A program made the position numbers and the translations under genes. Below, in pieces: positions 34,767-43,921 of a DNA stretch of 64,000 bases. This stretch comes from Bacteroidota bacterium (GTDB lineage: Bacteria; Bacteroidota; Bacteroidia; B-17B0; Aurantibacillaceae): positions 1 to 64,000 of the forward strand of contig JADBXZ010000043.1 of the NCBI GenBank assembly GCA_020403265.1, read 5' to 3'. The notes under the pieces were generated by a model that had not been told where the DNA came from, searched no databases, and saw nothing but the letters and a program-made list of their open reading frames with translations. Position 1 is the first letter of the stretch. Each line of letters begins with the position of its first letter.

Positions 34767-35819
34767 ATGAAAGTATTAATTACCGGAGGCGCAGGCTTCA
34801 TTGGATCTCACGTTGTAAGATTATTTGTAAGTAAGTATCCTAACTACACCATTCATAATTTAGACAAACTTACCTACGCCGGAAACCTTGCTAATTTAAA
34901 AGACATCGAAAATAAACCAAACTATAAATTTATAAAAGGAGATATTGTAGATGCTGAATTTATTGATGAACTTTTTCGCACAGAAAAATACAATGCCGTT
35001 ATTCATTTAGCAGCAGAAAGTCACGTAGACAGAAGTATTACTAATCCTCTGGAATTTGTAATGACGAATGTAATTGGAACGGTTAACTTGCTTAATGCCT
35101 CCAAAGCGCTTTATAAATCTGACAATAACCTATTTTCTAAATTTTATCATGTTAGTACTGATGAGGTGTATGGTGCTTTAGGAGACGAAGGAATGTTTAC
35201 TGAAGAAACCGCTTACGACCCTCATAGTCCCTACTCTGCCAGTAAAGCCAGTAGCGATCATTTTGTTAGAGCTTATCATGATACTTATGGCCTACCGGTT
35301 GTAATTAGTAATTGCAGTAACAATTATGGTCCAAATCATTTCCCGGAAAAATTAATTCCTTTGTGTATCAATAACATTAAACATAACCGACCTCTACCAA
35401 TATACGGAAAAGGTGAAAATGTTCGGGACTGGTTATTTGTAGAAGATCATGCTACTGCCATTGACACCATTTTTCATAAATCTAAATTAGGAAGTACCTA
35501 TAATATTGGTGGTCATAATGAATGGAAAAACATTGATGTTATTCGATTGCTGTGTAAATTAATGGACAACAAGCTCGACAGACCGGAGGGTACCAATGAA
35601 AAGCTAATTACCTTTGTAAAAGACAGAGCCGGACATGATATGCGTTATGCAATTGATGCTGCAAAACTACAAAATGACCTTGGTTGGGTTCCCAGTGTAA
35701 CTTTTGAAGAAGGCTTGAACAGAACCGTAGATTGGTATTTAAGCAACGAAGAATGGCTTAACGATGTAACAAGCGGCAATTACGCTAATTATTACAAAGA
35801 ACAGTATGTAAACCGATAG
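34767..35819 (+). CDS. rfbB: dTDP-glucose 4,6-dehydratase
   Basis: Converts dTDP-glucose to dTDP-4-keto-6-deoxyglucose, the branch point to rhamnose and other deoxysugars. The 350-residue extended SDR has the NAD motif TGGAGFIGSHVVRLF at 6-20, STDEVYGALGD (catalytic Thr-Asp-Glu) near 130, and YSASKASSDH with the Tyr-xxx-Lys pair near 157-161. Length is normal. rfbA, rfbC and rfbD are not in the window, so the final sugar cannot be named. It opens the polysaccharide region. Confidence 0.93.
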   Translation: MKVLITGGAGFIGSHVVRLFVSKYPNYTIHNLDKLTYAGNLANLKDIENKPNYKFIKGDIVDAEFIDELFRTEKYNAVIHLAAESHVDRSITNPLEFVMTNVIGTVNLLNASKALYKSDNNLFSKFYHVSTDEVYGALGDEGMFTEETAYDPHSPYSASKASSDHFVRAYHDTYGLPVVISNCSNNYGPNHFPEKLIPLCINNIKHNRPLPIYGKGENVRDWLFVEDHATAIDTIFHKSKLGSTYNIGGHNEWKNIDVIRLLCKLMDNKLDRPEGTNEKLITFVKDRAGHDMRYAIDAAKLQNDLGWVPSVTFEEGLNRTVDWYLSNEEWLNDVTSGNYANYYKEQYVNR

Positions 35820-35842
35820 CTTATAAAGGCCATTAATTACAA

Positions 35843-37018
35843 ATGAACAAGCTAATTCTTTTATTTTTAATGGTAGCATCGTTTATACAGCTAAGCTATT
35901 CTCAATATAATCTTATTCCTGATTCAAGCTTTGAAAAAAATAAGGGCATTCCTTTAACCTACTCTGCGATAGATTACTCAGGAAGTTGGACCTCAGCCAC
36001 AAGAGCAACACCGGATTTATTTTGTCAATGTTCAAAAAAACAGGCAAAAGAATCAAAGGTTAATGTTCCAAACAACTCCATGGGTCAGCAAGAGGCTTAT
36101 TCGGGCAAATGTTACGCAGGTATTTTTTTGGTTTCCCATAGCTACTACAGAGAGTTTATTCAAACAAATCTTAATTCGCCATTAGAAGCTGGTAAAGAAT
36201 ATACGTTTAAAATGCAGGTAAGTTTATCGGATTATTCGCCCCTGGCTTCAGATAAAATTGGGGTTTGTTTTCTGAATTCGACATTAAAATTACCTCACTC
36301 TGATCCAATAGTTAATTTACAACCAAATTACATCTCATTAGAGGAAGAAGTAGGTTTAGATGTAAACGATTGGCACGAACTAAGTTTCAGATACAAAGCA
36401 AAAGGTGGCGAAAGCGCTTTACTAATTGGAAGTTTTGCAATTAAACGTATTTGGAAAACCGGCAATACCCCTCCAAATGAAATCAGTTCTCCAATTTATA
36501 AGCGGATTGATAGAGATGCATATTATTACATTGACGATGTTTGTTTATACGAATATAAACCTGAAAAAATCGACACCAGTGACGTTGGAGAAACACCCTA
36601 TTTTGCAAATCAAATTCAAGAAAAACCTGAGGAAATTATTGTTGCACCGGATACAGTTCAAAAAATGAACTTTAATGAAGTAGTATCTCTAAATAACGTG
36701 TTTTTTAAAAGTGGTGAAGATATTTTAACACCTGAATCATTTGCTGAAATCAATATTTTATTGGTTTACCTCAAGGCTCGTCCCAATTTAAGAATTGAGT
36801 TATTTGGGCACACGGACAATAGTGGTGACGAAGCGAGTAATCAACTGCTTTCACAAAAAAGAGCAGAGGCTATTGGCAACTATTTAATCAAAAAAGGAAT
36901 AAGTGAAATCAGAATTAAGGCAATTGGTTATGGCAGTTCAAAACCCATTGATTCTAACTTAACTGAAAGTGGCAGAAAAGCTAACAGACGTGTAGAATTT
37001 AATCTTATTGAAAATTAA
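35843..37018 (+). CDS. OmpA-family outer-membrane protein with N-terminal beta-sandwich domain
   Basis: A 391-residue protein with a signal peptide (residues 1-20). Residues 22-245 form a beta-rich domain starting NLIPDSSFEKNKGIP, resembling carbohydrate-binding sandwich domains that often precede OmpA domains in Bacteroidota. Residues about 270-391 are an OmpA peptidoglycan-binding domain (VFFKSGEDILTPESFAEI, FGHTDNSGDEASNQLLSQKRAEAI, IKAIGYGSSKP, ANRRVEF). It lies 24 bases after rfbB and its stop overlaps the convergent glycosyltransferase gene by four bases. Probable envelope-stabilising or surface-binding role. Confidence 0.82.
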   Translation: MNKLILLFLMVASFIQLSYSQYNLIPDSSFEKNKGIPLTYSAIDYSGSWTSATRATPDLFCQCSKKQAKESKVNVPNNSMGQQEAYSGKCYAGIFLVSHSYYREFIQTNLNSPLEAGKEYTFKMQVSLSDYSPLASDKIGVCFLNSTLKLPHSDPIVNLQPNYISLEEEVGLDVNDWHELSFRYKAKGGESALLIGSFAIKRIWKTGNTPPNEISSPIYKRIDRDAYYYIDDVCLYEYKPEKIDTSDVGETPYFANQIQEKPEEIIVAPDTVQKMNFNEVVSLNNVFFKSGEDILTPESFAEINILLVYLKARPNLRIELFGHTDNSGDEASNQLLSQKRAEAIGNYLIKKGISEIRIKAIGYGSSKPIDSNLTESGRKANRRVEFNLIEN

Positions 37019-38148
37019 TTGCTGCTTATGGCCTTTATAATACTGTCCCAAAGCAAACTTGCCGATTTTTCCCAACTAAACTTAAGCTTTTGAGTAGTAG
37101 CATTTTTGAGTAAACGTAACTTGGTTTCTTCACTAGAAACAATCTGAGCCATTGCATTTGCAATAACATCTGGTTTAGTTGGATCAATCAAAATGGCAGC
37201 ATCTCCGGCCACTTCAGGCAAACTGGTAACATTACTGCATATAATGGGCACATTTGCCTCCATAGCTTCTACAACGGGTATACCAAAACCCTCAAAAAGA
37301 GGCACGTAAACCAAGGCCTCTGCCGAGCCTAAAACACCGGCTAACTCCTCATCAGACAAACGACCTGTAAAATAAACATCCTTTGAATATTTAATAGATT
37401 TTAAGGTCGATTGAACTTCTGCGTTTCCCCATGCCATTGCGCCGGCTATTACCAGTGCAACTTTGGCATCATGGTAATTTTGTTTAAAACGATCAAATGC
37501 AAGTAATAAATTAGAAATGTTTTTTCGCGGTGAAATGGCACCAACATATACAAAATAATTACAGCCGGCAGCATACTTCTCTTTAAACTTTTCTTTTTCA
37601 CCCTGATTAAGTTGTCTGAAGAAAGAATTAATTCCGTTGTAAACCACATCTATTTTTGAGTCGTTAATCCCATAAGATTTAGAAATATCATTTTTACTAA
37701 AAACTGAAACGGTGGCAATTCTTGAGGCGATTCTTGCAAAACGGGGAAAATAGGAGTTGTAATATTTTTCAGTTAAAAACTTAATATGTTGTGGGTAGTG
37801 GAAAAAATTGATATCGTGGATTACCGGTAACTGCTTGATGTTGGTGTTTAAACACAAAAAACCATCAGGAGATAAAAACAAATCAGGTTTCGTTCGTTCA
37901 ATATAAAGCTGCACTTTAAACTGCATCCAATAGATATATAAAATGGGATGCCTTGCTTTTGGTCCTAGAACAACCCCGGTTACATTATCCGAAAAAATAT
38001 GTTCCGGATCAAAAGGTCTGTCGAACAAAAAGGTAAATTTTACCTCCGGGTGAGCTCTTGTGATTATCTTGAGGGTTTGGTATGTAAACCAGCCAATTCC
38101 TTCTAATTTATTTTTAATTAAAAGGCGCGTGTTTACTACAATATGCAT
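37015..38148 (-). CDS. GT4-type glycosyltransferase
   Basis: A 377-residue GT-B-fold enzyme that transfers a sugar from a nucleotide donor, probably building the polysaccharide repeat unit. The N-terminal half contains PDLFLSPDGFL and PVIHDINFFHYP; the C-terminal half has the group 1 nucleotide-binding pattern YVGAISPRKNISNLLLAFD, VYFTGRLSDEELAGVLGSAEALVYVPLFEGFGIPVVEAMEANVPII with the E-x7-E pair, and VAGDAAILIDPTKPD. No membrane segment. It is read against the flippase gene, so it has its own promoter. Confidence 0.88.
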   Translation of the reverse strand: MHIVVNTRLLIKNKLEGIGWFTYQTLKIITRAHPEVKFTFLFDRPFDPEHIFSDNVTGVVLGPKARHPILYIYWMQFKVQLYIERTKPDLFLSPDGFLCLNTNIKQLPVIHDINFFHYPQHIKFLTEKYYNSYFPRFARIASRIATVSVFSKNDISKSYGINDSKIDVVYNGINSFFRQLNQGEKEKFKEKYAAGCNYFVYVGAISPRKNISNLLLAFDRFKQNYHDAKVALVIAGAMAWGNAEVQSTLKSIKYSKDVYFTGRLSDEELAGVLGSAEALVYVPLFEGFGIPVVEAMEANVPIICSNVTSLPEVAGDAAILIDPTKPDVIANAMAQIVSSEETKLRLLKNATTQKLKFSWEKSASLLWDSIIKAISSN

Positions 38149-38191
38149 GGCTTAAAAGTAATAAAAAATTAGTTAATGCCGTAAAAAATGC

Positions 38192-38199
38192 TATCTTTG
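38192..38199 (+). promoter_or_regulatory. -7 element TATCTTTG before the flippase operon
   Basis: TATCTTTG is a perfect TAnnTTTG match, only seven bases before the TTG start codon at 38207. A transcript from it would have almost no leader. The -33 box is weak (TTAG at the right spacing). Confidence 0.5.
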
Positions 38200-38206
38200 C
38201 TGCCCT

Positions 38207-39646
38207 TTGGTACAAAAAAAGAAATTTATAGTAGACATTGCTATTTTACTGGTTTTAAACCTTTTAATTAAACCATTTTGGACCATTATCATTGAGCCAA
38301 AAGTTCAGGGCCAAATAGGGGATGTGAATTACGGTGAGTACTTTGTTATTTTTAATTTCACACTTTTACTCAATATTTTCTTAGACTTCGGTTTAACCAA
38401 CTTTAACAGCAGGAACATTGCACAAAACAATCAATTACTAAGTAAACACCTCGGTAAGATGATGAGTTTAAAAATGTTACTTGGCATTTTTTACTTTATT
38501 ATTTGTTTTGTAGTAGGTTATTTGATGTTAGGATTTACCATACCAATGCTTATGTTATTATGCTTCAACAGCTTTTTGTTAAGCTTTAATGTATTTTTAA
38601 GAAGCAATTTACAAGGACTTTATTTATTCAGAACTGATAGCATTCTTTCGGTATTAGACCGTCTCATTCAGATTTTGATTTTGGTGGCCATGCTACTTCA
38701 TGTATTAGGAATGCAAGTAAGCGCCATGAGTTTTATCATAGCACAAACAGTGGGTTACTTGGCAACAGGCTTAACCTGTTACTTTATAGTGCTGAGTAAA
38801 ACACACAACTATAAATTCAATTTCGATTATTCGTTTTGTCGAATGGTATTGAAAAAAAGTTTGCCTTTCGCTATTTTAGTTTTATTAATGGCTTTTTATA
38901 ACAGATTAGACAGTATTATGATTGAAAAAATATTGGGTGGTGATTTTGGCAAGGAACAAAGTGGAATTTACGCCAAATCTTTCCGGCTACTAGATGCTGC
39001 TAATCAAATTGCTACCTTATTCTCAATTCAATTAATCCCAATTTTTAGTCGAATGCTAAAAAACAAGGATAACATGGAAAACATTATTAAACTCTCATAT
39101 ACATTGCTTATAACCCCTGCTTTAATTGTATCTGTTAGCACTTTTTTTTATGCAGAATACTTTTTTACGAAAATATATACAGGCGATACAAAAGGATTTG
39201 AAATCCTGCAGATCCTCATGAGTTGTTTTACAGCTGTTTGTTTAACCTGTGTTTTTGGCACTTTACTTACTGCAAGCGGCAACTTAAAAAAACAAAACAT
39301 TGCAGCTATTGGAGGTATATTAATTAATGTTATTCTTAACTTTATCTTAATACCCAAATATTACGCGTTTGGCAGTGCCATTTCAAGCTTAATTACCCAA
39401 TTATTAACTGGCTTAGCCCAAGTGTTCATTTGCTATAAAGTATTCAACTTTAATGTCAATAAACGAATTTTAATTAGTACTTTTACTTTTGTTGCCGGTT
39501 TAATTGTAGTTAATTTTTTAACCATTAATTTAACCAAAGTAACCGAAGTAAATTTTGTAATAATGCTCATTTTTAGTGGACTTTTAGCCTTTATTACAGG
39601 ATTGATTAACCCAAAATCTATTTTAAGATTTGTAAAATATAAATAG
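38207..39646 (+). CDS. wzx: polysaccharide flippase, Wzx/MATE-like
   Basis: Predicted to flip lipid-linked oligosaccharide units across the inner membrane. The 479-residue protein has about fourteen hydrophobic segments and the layout of the polysaccharide transporter family (early FLDFGLTNFNSRNIA, mid FYNRLDSIMIEKILGG). Start is TTG at 38207; the next ATG lies about 85 residues in, after several membrane segments, so TTG is needed. It heads a run of four plus-strand genes, with one base to the first Wzz-like gene. Confidence 0.85.
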   Translation: MVQKKKFIVDIAILLVLNLLIKPFWTIIIEPKVQGQIGDVNYGEYFVIFNFTLLLNIFLDFGLTNFNSRNIAQNNQLLSKHLGKMMSLKMLLGIFYFIICFVVGYLMLGFTIPMLMLLCFNSFLLSFNVFLRSNLQGLYLFRTDSILSVLDRLIQILILVAMLLHVLGMQVSAMSFIIAQTVGYLATGLTCYFIVLSKTHNYKFNFDYSFCRMVLKKSLPFAILVLLMAFYNRLDSIMIEKILGGDFGKEQSGIYAKSFRLLDAANQIATLFSIQLIPIFSRMLKNKDNMENIIKLSYTLLITPALIVSVSTFFYAEYFFTKIYTGDTKGFEILQILMSCFTAVCLTCVFGTLLTASGNLKKQNIAAIGGILINVILNFILIPKYYAFGSAISSLITQLLTGLAQVFICYKVFNFNVNKRILISTFTFVAGLIVVNFLTINLTKVTEVNFVIMLIFSGLLAFITGLINPKSILRFVKYK

Positions 39647-39647
39647 A

Positions 39648-40640
39648 ATGACTGAAATAACAAACTATAAGGACATCTTATCTAAAATTATTAAGTACAA
39701 GAAACAGTTTATAATTATTCTATTAATTGCCTTTGTTATTAGCTGTACAATTTCATTGTTACTTCCAAAGCAATATAAATCAACTGTTGTTTTATTCCCT
39801 GCCCGACATTTTTCGGTTTCAAAATTAATTATTGAACAAAACTTTGGTAACCAAGAAGACTATATGCAATTGGGAGATGAAGATGATGCCGAAAAACTTA
39901 TACAAGTGTTAAACTCAGATGTTTTAAAATTAAGAGTAGCTGAACATTTGAATCTATATAAACGTTGGAAAATTAAAGACACAACATTTGCCTACCATTA
40001 TCTTAAATTAAAATGGGAAGAGATGGTAAGCATCAAACGTACTGAGTTTAATAGTGTAAAAATAGAAGCGCATGATTACACAGCAAACAATGCTGCCCAA
40101 TTAGCAAACACAATTAATGATTTTTGTGACACTATTAAATTTGAAATGACAAGGCAAGTTGCCAAAGAAGCTTTAAACATTGTTGAAAAAGAATTTAACC
40201 ATACCATTAAAATGATGGGGGAACTTGAAGACAGTTTACAAGCCTTAAGAAAATTAGGCGTATTGGATTATAAAAAAGAAGTTGAAGCCTACACAAAAAG
40301 TTTAGGAAAAGCCATTGAAAAAGGAAATAAACCTGCAATTGCAGAATTTGAAAAAAGACTTGAAGTATTAAAAATTTACGGTGGTAATTATTTAGCGGTT
40401 GAAGAAAATTTAAAAAAATACAGATTTAAATACCCTGTTTTAAAAGCTCATTACGATGAGGCATTAGTTAATTATAACGAAAACCTCCCGTTTAAATTTA
40501 CAGTTGAAAAAGCAAAACCCAATGAATATAAAGCAAGACCAAAGCGTTTCCTAATTGTAGGCTTTTCTATGATAGCTACCTTTATTTTAACATTGTTAAT
40601 GTACATCATAAAAGACCGTTTTTTTCCAAATGCTCAATGA
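39648..40640 (+). CDS. Wzz-type chain-length determinant protein 1
   Basis: A 330-residue inner-membrane protein. One membrane segment lies at about 18-42 and one near 300-320, flanking a periplasmic domain with a long coiled part (about 170-260). The N-terminal LPKQYKSTVVLFPA is the usual Wzz signature. Such proteins set polysaccharide chain length with the Wzy polymerase. No fused or adjacent tyrosine kinase. It has a one-base gap to wzx and an 18-base gap to the second Wzz-like gene. Confidence 0.85.
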   Translation: MTEITNYKDILSKIIKYKKQFIIILLIAFVISCTISLLLPKQYKSTVVLFPARHFSVSKLIIEQNFGNQEDYMQLGDEDDAEKLIQVLNSDVLKLRVAEHLNLYKRWKIKDTTFAYHYLKLKWEEMVSIKRTEFNSVKIEAHDYTANNAAQLANTINDFCDTIKFEMTRQVAKEALNIVEKEFNHTIKMMGELEDSLQALRKLGVLDYKKEVEAYTKSLGKAIEKGNKPAIAEFEKRLEVLKIYGGNYLAVEENLKKYRFKYPVLKAHYDEALVNYNENLPFKFTVEKAKPNEYKARPKRFLIVGFSMIATFILTLLMYIIKDRFFPNAQ

Positions 40641-40658
40641 CTGATTAAAGAAAAAATT

Positions 40659-41465
40659 ATGACAAATACTCAAAATATCTTTCAATTATTAAAGGCAAAT
40701 ATCAAAATTTTGTTGGCCACTTTAATTGGTTCAGCTATCGTTGCATTTGCCGCAAGCTCTTTCATTCCGAAAAAATACAAATCTACTGCTGTTGTTTTCC
40801 CGGCTAACATAAGTCAATCATCTGAAGAATCGCCTACTGAACAACTTTTACAGTTTTTTTTAAGTGAAGATATTAAATGGCAAATTGCAAAAGATTTTAA
40901 GTTATATGAAAACTATGATATAGATAGCACCTCAATGGAAGGTGCCAAAAATTTATTTAATTATGCCTGGTCAGAGAACATAAGTATCTCCCCAACACTT
41001 TACGAGTCAATTGAAATTAACGTAAAAGATAAAGATCCGAAATTAGCACAAAAAATTGCCCAAGCTATTATTGCAAAAACCAATGTAATGGTAAGAGAAA
41101 GCAAAAGAAAAATTGTTCAACAGTATTATACTAACTCTCAAAAGGTAATTAATATTCAAAAAAGAGAGATAGATTCTTTAGAAAAGATAATGGCACAGCT
41201 TGCATTATCAAAAGATGAAAATAAGGATGTTAAAAAAATATTACGTGATAAAATTAAAGCCACACTCAAAGCTTACGAAAAAATAAAGGTCATAAATGAT
41301 ACTTATTTACTAGATGTAGATAACAATAACGACTACGTGTCTACTGTATCTTCCCCATCATTGGCAGACAAACACTGTTACCCTATTAAGTCAATTGTTG
41401 TAGCAATATCTGCATTGTTTTCTACATTATTTGCTGCACTACTTATAATTATTTTTAAAAAGTAA
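40659..41465 (+). CDS. Wzz-type chain-length determinant protein 2
   Basis: A 268-residue paralogue of the preceding gene, with membrane segments at about 16-36 and 245-265, IPKKYKSTAVVFPANIS near the start and a shorter coiled region (about 150-205). It is about 60 residues shorter, mostly in the coiled part. Two Wzz-like proteins in tandem may act as a hetero-complex or set two modal lengths; this is inference. Six bases separate it from the polymerase gene. Confidence 0.82.
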   Translation: MTNTQNIFQLLKANIKILLATLIGSAIVAFAASSFIPKKYKSTAVVFPANISQSSEESPTEQLLQFFLSEDIKWQIAKDFKLYENYDIDSTSMEGAKNLFNYAWSENISISPTLYESIEINVKDKDPKLAQKIAQAIIAKTNVMVRESKRKIVQQYYTNSQKVINIQKREIDSLEKIMAQLALSKDENKDVKKILRDKIKATLKAYEKIKVINDTYLLDVDNNNDYVSTVSSPSLADKHCYPIKSIVVAISALFSTLFAALLIIIFKK

Positions 41466-41471
41466 CTAAAC

Positions 41472-42941
41472 TTGGTTAAACTAGCCAATAAATACTTTGT
41501 AGAATTTCTAACTATTGTTTTTATAGGCTTAATTGCCTATACATTGGTTTATAAGAAAGACTATTTTTACATTGTATGTGCTTTGCCAATCTTACTAACT
41601 ATTGTTTACCTTGCTATTTTTAAATTCAATTATTTGGTTTACTTTTTGGCATTTTGCACTCCTCTTGCTGTAACTCTCCAGGAGATAGGCCTAACAACAC
41701 GTAGTGGTCCAAATTTAAGCTTACCAAGTGAACCCATTATGATAGGTATAATGTTTTTATACATTTTGAATAATATATATAAACCTATTAACGATAAGAA
41801 ATTTTTAACTCACCCATTAAGTTATTTGATTTTAGCACAAATAATTTGGATGGCTATTACTATTGTAACTAGTACCGAAATCATCATATCAATTAAGTAT
41901 TTAATTTCTCGTTTATGGTATGTATTTAGTTGTTATTTAATAATTCCATTGGTTATTAAAAACAAAACCTCTATTGTAAACTTTATTTTATCGTATGCCA
42001 TTTCACTGAGTATTGTAATCGTTTATACACTTATTAATCACGCAAAATATAATTTTAATGACAAGGCAGCAGATTGGATTGTTTCTCCTTTTTACAATGA
42101 TCATACTGCATATGGTGCTGCTTTAAGTATGTATATTCCAATGTTGGTTTGTCTGCTGTTTGTATCAAGCGTGAGTAAAACCCTAAAAATTATTATTGCA
42201 TTTTTATTCGTTCTTTTTAGTGTTGGTTTAGTTGCCTCCTTTGCAAGAGCTGGTTGGCTGAGTTTAGTTATAGTTCTTTTTGTTTGGCTGACAATCTTGC
42301 TTAAAATCAAATTCAGAACCTTATTGATTACTTTTATCACTCTAATTACCCTATTCTTAGCATTTAGAGTTGAAATATTTATGGTGCTTGGACGCAACAA
42401 TACAGATGCTGAGGGTGGATTTGCCAACAATATAGAATCCATTTCCAATATAAGCACAGATGCTTCCAACCTAGAGCGTTTGAACCGATGGAGCTGCGCT
42501 TTGCGTATGTGGCAAGATAAACCGGTTTTTGGATGGGGTCCTGGAACCTATATGTTTAAATATGCACCATATCAGTTAAGTAGCCAACGTACAATTATTA
42601 GCACAAACTTTGGAACTAACGGTAATGCCCACAGTGAGTATTTAGGTCCCTTGGCAGAACAAGGTGTATTAGGAATTTTAGGGATGTTAGCAATGTTAAT
42701 CTATATCATTTGGTTTGGATATAAATTAGCTTACAGAAACTATGAAAAAGACATCAAACTTTTAACACTTGGCTTGTTTTTTGGACTAATTACCTATTTG
42801 GTTCATGGTTTTCTTAATAATTTCTTAGACACAGATAAACTCTCACTTCCTTTTTGGGGATTTTTAGGGATTCTGGTTTGCATTGATTTGTATTATACAC
42901 CTGAACCAGAAACATCAAATAAAGATGTAGCGGTAACCTAG
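41472..42941 (+). CDS. O-antigen ligase/polymerase family membrane protein
   Basis: A 489-residue inner-membrane protein with about twelve hydrophobic segments and the Wzy_C/WaaL-type periplasmic loop: ERLNRWSCALRMWQDKPVFGWGPGTYMFKYAP, then NAHSEYLGPLAEQGVLG with the conserved His. It either polymerises repeat units or ligates the finished chain; sequence cannot decide. Start is TTG at 41472, since the next ATG is about 90 residues downstream. Last gene of the polysaccharide run. Confidence 0.85.
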   Translation: MVKLANKYFVEFLTIVFIGLIAYTLVYKKDYFYIVCALPILLTIVYLAIFKFNYLVYFLAFCTPLAVTLQEIGLTTRSGPNLSLPSEPIMIGIMFLYILNNIYKPINDKKFLTHPLSYLILAQIIWMAITIVTSTEIIISIKYLISRLWYVFSCYLIIPLVIKNKTSIVNFILSYAISLSIVIVYTLINHAKYNFNDKAADWIVSPFYNDHTAYGAALSMYIPMLVCLLFVSSVSKTLKIIIAFLFVLFSVGLVASFARAGWLSLVIVLFVWLTILLKIKFRTLLITFITLITLFLAFRVEIFMVLGRNNTDAEGGFANNIESISNISTDASNLERLNRWSCALRMWQDKPVFGWGPGTYMFKYAPYQLSSQRTIISTNFGTNGNAHSEYLGPLAEQGVLGILGMLAMLIYIIWFGYKLAYRNYEKDIKLLTLGLFFGLITYLVHGFLNNFLDTDKLSLPFWGFLGILVCIDLYYTPEPETSNKDVAVT

Positions 42942-43080
42942 GAATAAAACAATTCTGATTTTTTCAATGTTATTATCCGAATTAAAGCGGCTAGCTCGTT
43001 GATAAAATCGACTTTTACTGTTTGAATAAAATTGAATTTTATTTTGATATTAAACCAAAGTTCATTTAAATAATCGAAAC

Positions 43081-43133
43081 TAGAAAATCAACTGTTTGTG
43101 CAATTTGACTTATACTCGGAAGGTGATTTTCTA
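43081..43133. repeat. 10-bp perfect inverted repeat in the gap after the polymerase gene
   Basis: TAGAAAATCA (43081-43090) and TGATTTTCTA (43124-43133) are exact complements separated by 33 bases. They sit in the 286-base gap 42942-43227, where I see no gene, terminator T-run or promoter. A protein-binding site or a decayed element is possible. Confidence 0.5.
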
Positions 43134-43227
43134 AATCGAAGCGTGTCCCAACTATTTTGAGTCGGGAGTTAAACCGGTTAATGAAGAAAGTTTGGCCATT
43201 AATGACCTTCTATTAAATAACTTTGGT

Positions 43228-43875
43228 TTAATCACTTAATTTTACTTTTATTCCAAAAGTTTCCATTTCTTTTATGGATTGCGAAGAAGTAATTCCATTA
43301 TTAGTTAAGTGTAAACTTTTTAAGTTACCTAAATGATTTATATCGTTTAATTTAAGATTGATAGGATTTTTTCCTAAGTAAAGTTCTTGTAAAGCAACTA
43401 AGTTATTTAAGCCAACCGGAGAAACCTTTAAAGCATTACCATCTAGGTGCAGTTTTTTTAACTTTGGTAACCGTTCAAGTGCCAGAAGGGCTTTTGTGAA
43501 ATTTAATTTCTTTTCATTTTCTAAAAATAACTCTTCAACATTTAATAAATTTTTAAACTCATTTGGAATAATCTCAATATCGTTTCCATTCAAATTTAAC
43601 ACTTTCAGGTTCTTTAATTCAAAAATGCTATTCGGGATTTCCTTTAAATGGTCATTGCTTAAATCCAACACCTCTAAATTTTTAAATAAGCTTAATTTAT
43701 TTATGTCTTCTTTATTTAATTTTTGATTACTTAGATTTAATTTAAAAACTAAATCAGGGTTGTTGAAAGCCTTGTTTAACTCGACGTATTCTATAGTTTT
43801 TAAACTATCTATATTTTGAGCAGTACTTTTCGCGAATAACCATAAAATGAGAACCAAACTAATTATTTTTTTCAT
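43228..43875 (-). CDS. leucine-rich-repeat exported protein
   Basis: A 215-residue protein with a signal peptide (residues 1-19, ending STAQ) and six to seven leucine-rich repeats of 22-24 residues from about 48 to 205 (LEVLDLSNDHLKEIPNSIFE, LKVLNLNGNDIEIIP, LKKLHLDGNALKVSP, LQELYLGKNPI, LKSLHLTNNGITSS). It has no membrane anchor or T9SS domain, so it is probably periplasmic and binds protein. An exact AAGGAGGT Shine-Dalgarno sequence lies seven bases upstream of the ATG. The gene follows the prohibitin-like gene by 46 bases and may be in its transcript. Confidence 0.82.
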   Translation of the reverse strand: MKKIISLVLILWLFAKSTAQNIDSLKTIEYVELNKAFNNPDLVFKLNLSNQKLNKEDINKLSLFKNLEVLDLSNDHLKEIPNSIFELKNLKVLNLNGNDIEIIPNEFKNLLNVEELFLENEKKLNFTKALLALERLPKLKKLHLDGNALKVSPVGLNNLVALQELYLGKNPINLKLNDINHLGNLKSLHLTNNGITSSQSIKEMETFGIKVKLSD

Positions 43876-43882
43876 CCTTAAT

Positions 43883-43890
43883 ACCTCCTT
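43883..43890 (-). promoter_or_regulatory. strong Shine-Dalgarno site of the LRR gene
   Basis: On the minus strand AAGGAGGT is followed by seven bases and ATG at 43875, a full-strength ribosome binding site. Other starts in the window lack such a site, so this gene is unusual for its genome. Confidence 0.75.
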
Positions 43891-43921
43891 ACCTTATATT
43901 TTTTTGATATAAACAAATGCT

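Noticed and set aside
42101-42469. Antisense ORF of 122 residues in the polymerase gene
   Set aside because: It mirrors the transmembrane coding sequence of the O-antigen ligase gene and has no start context or family.
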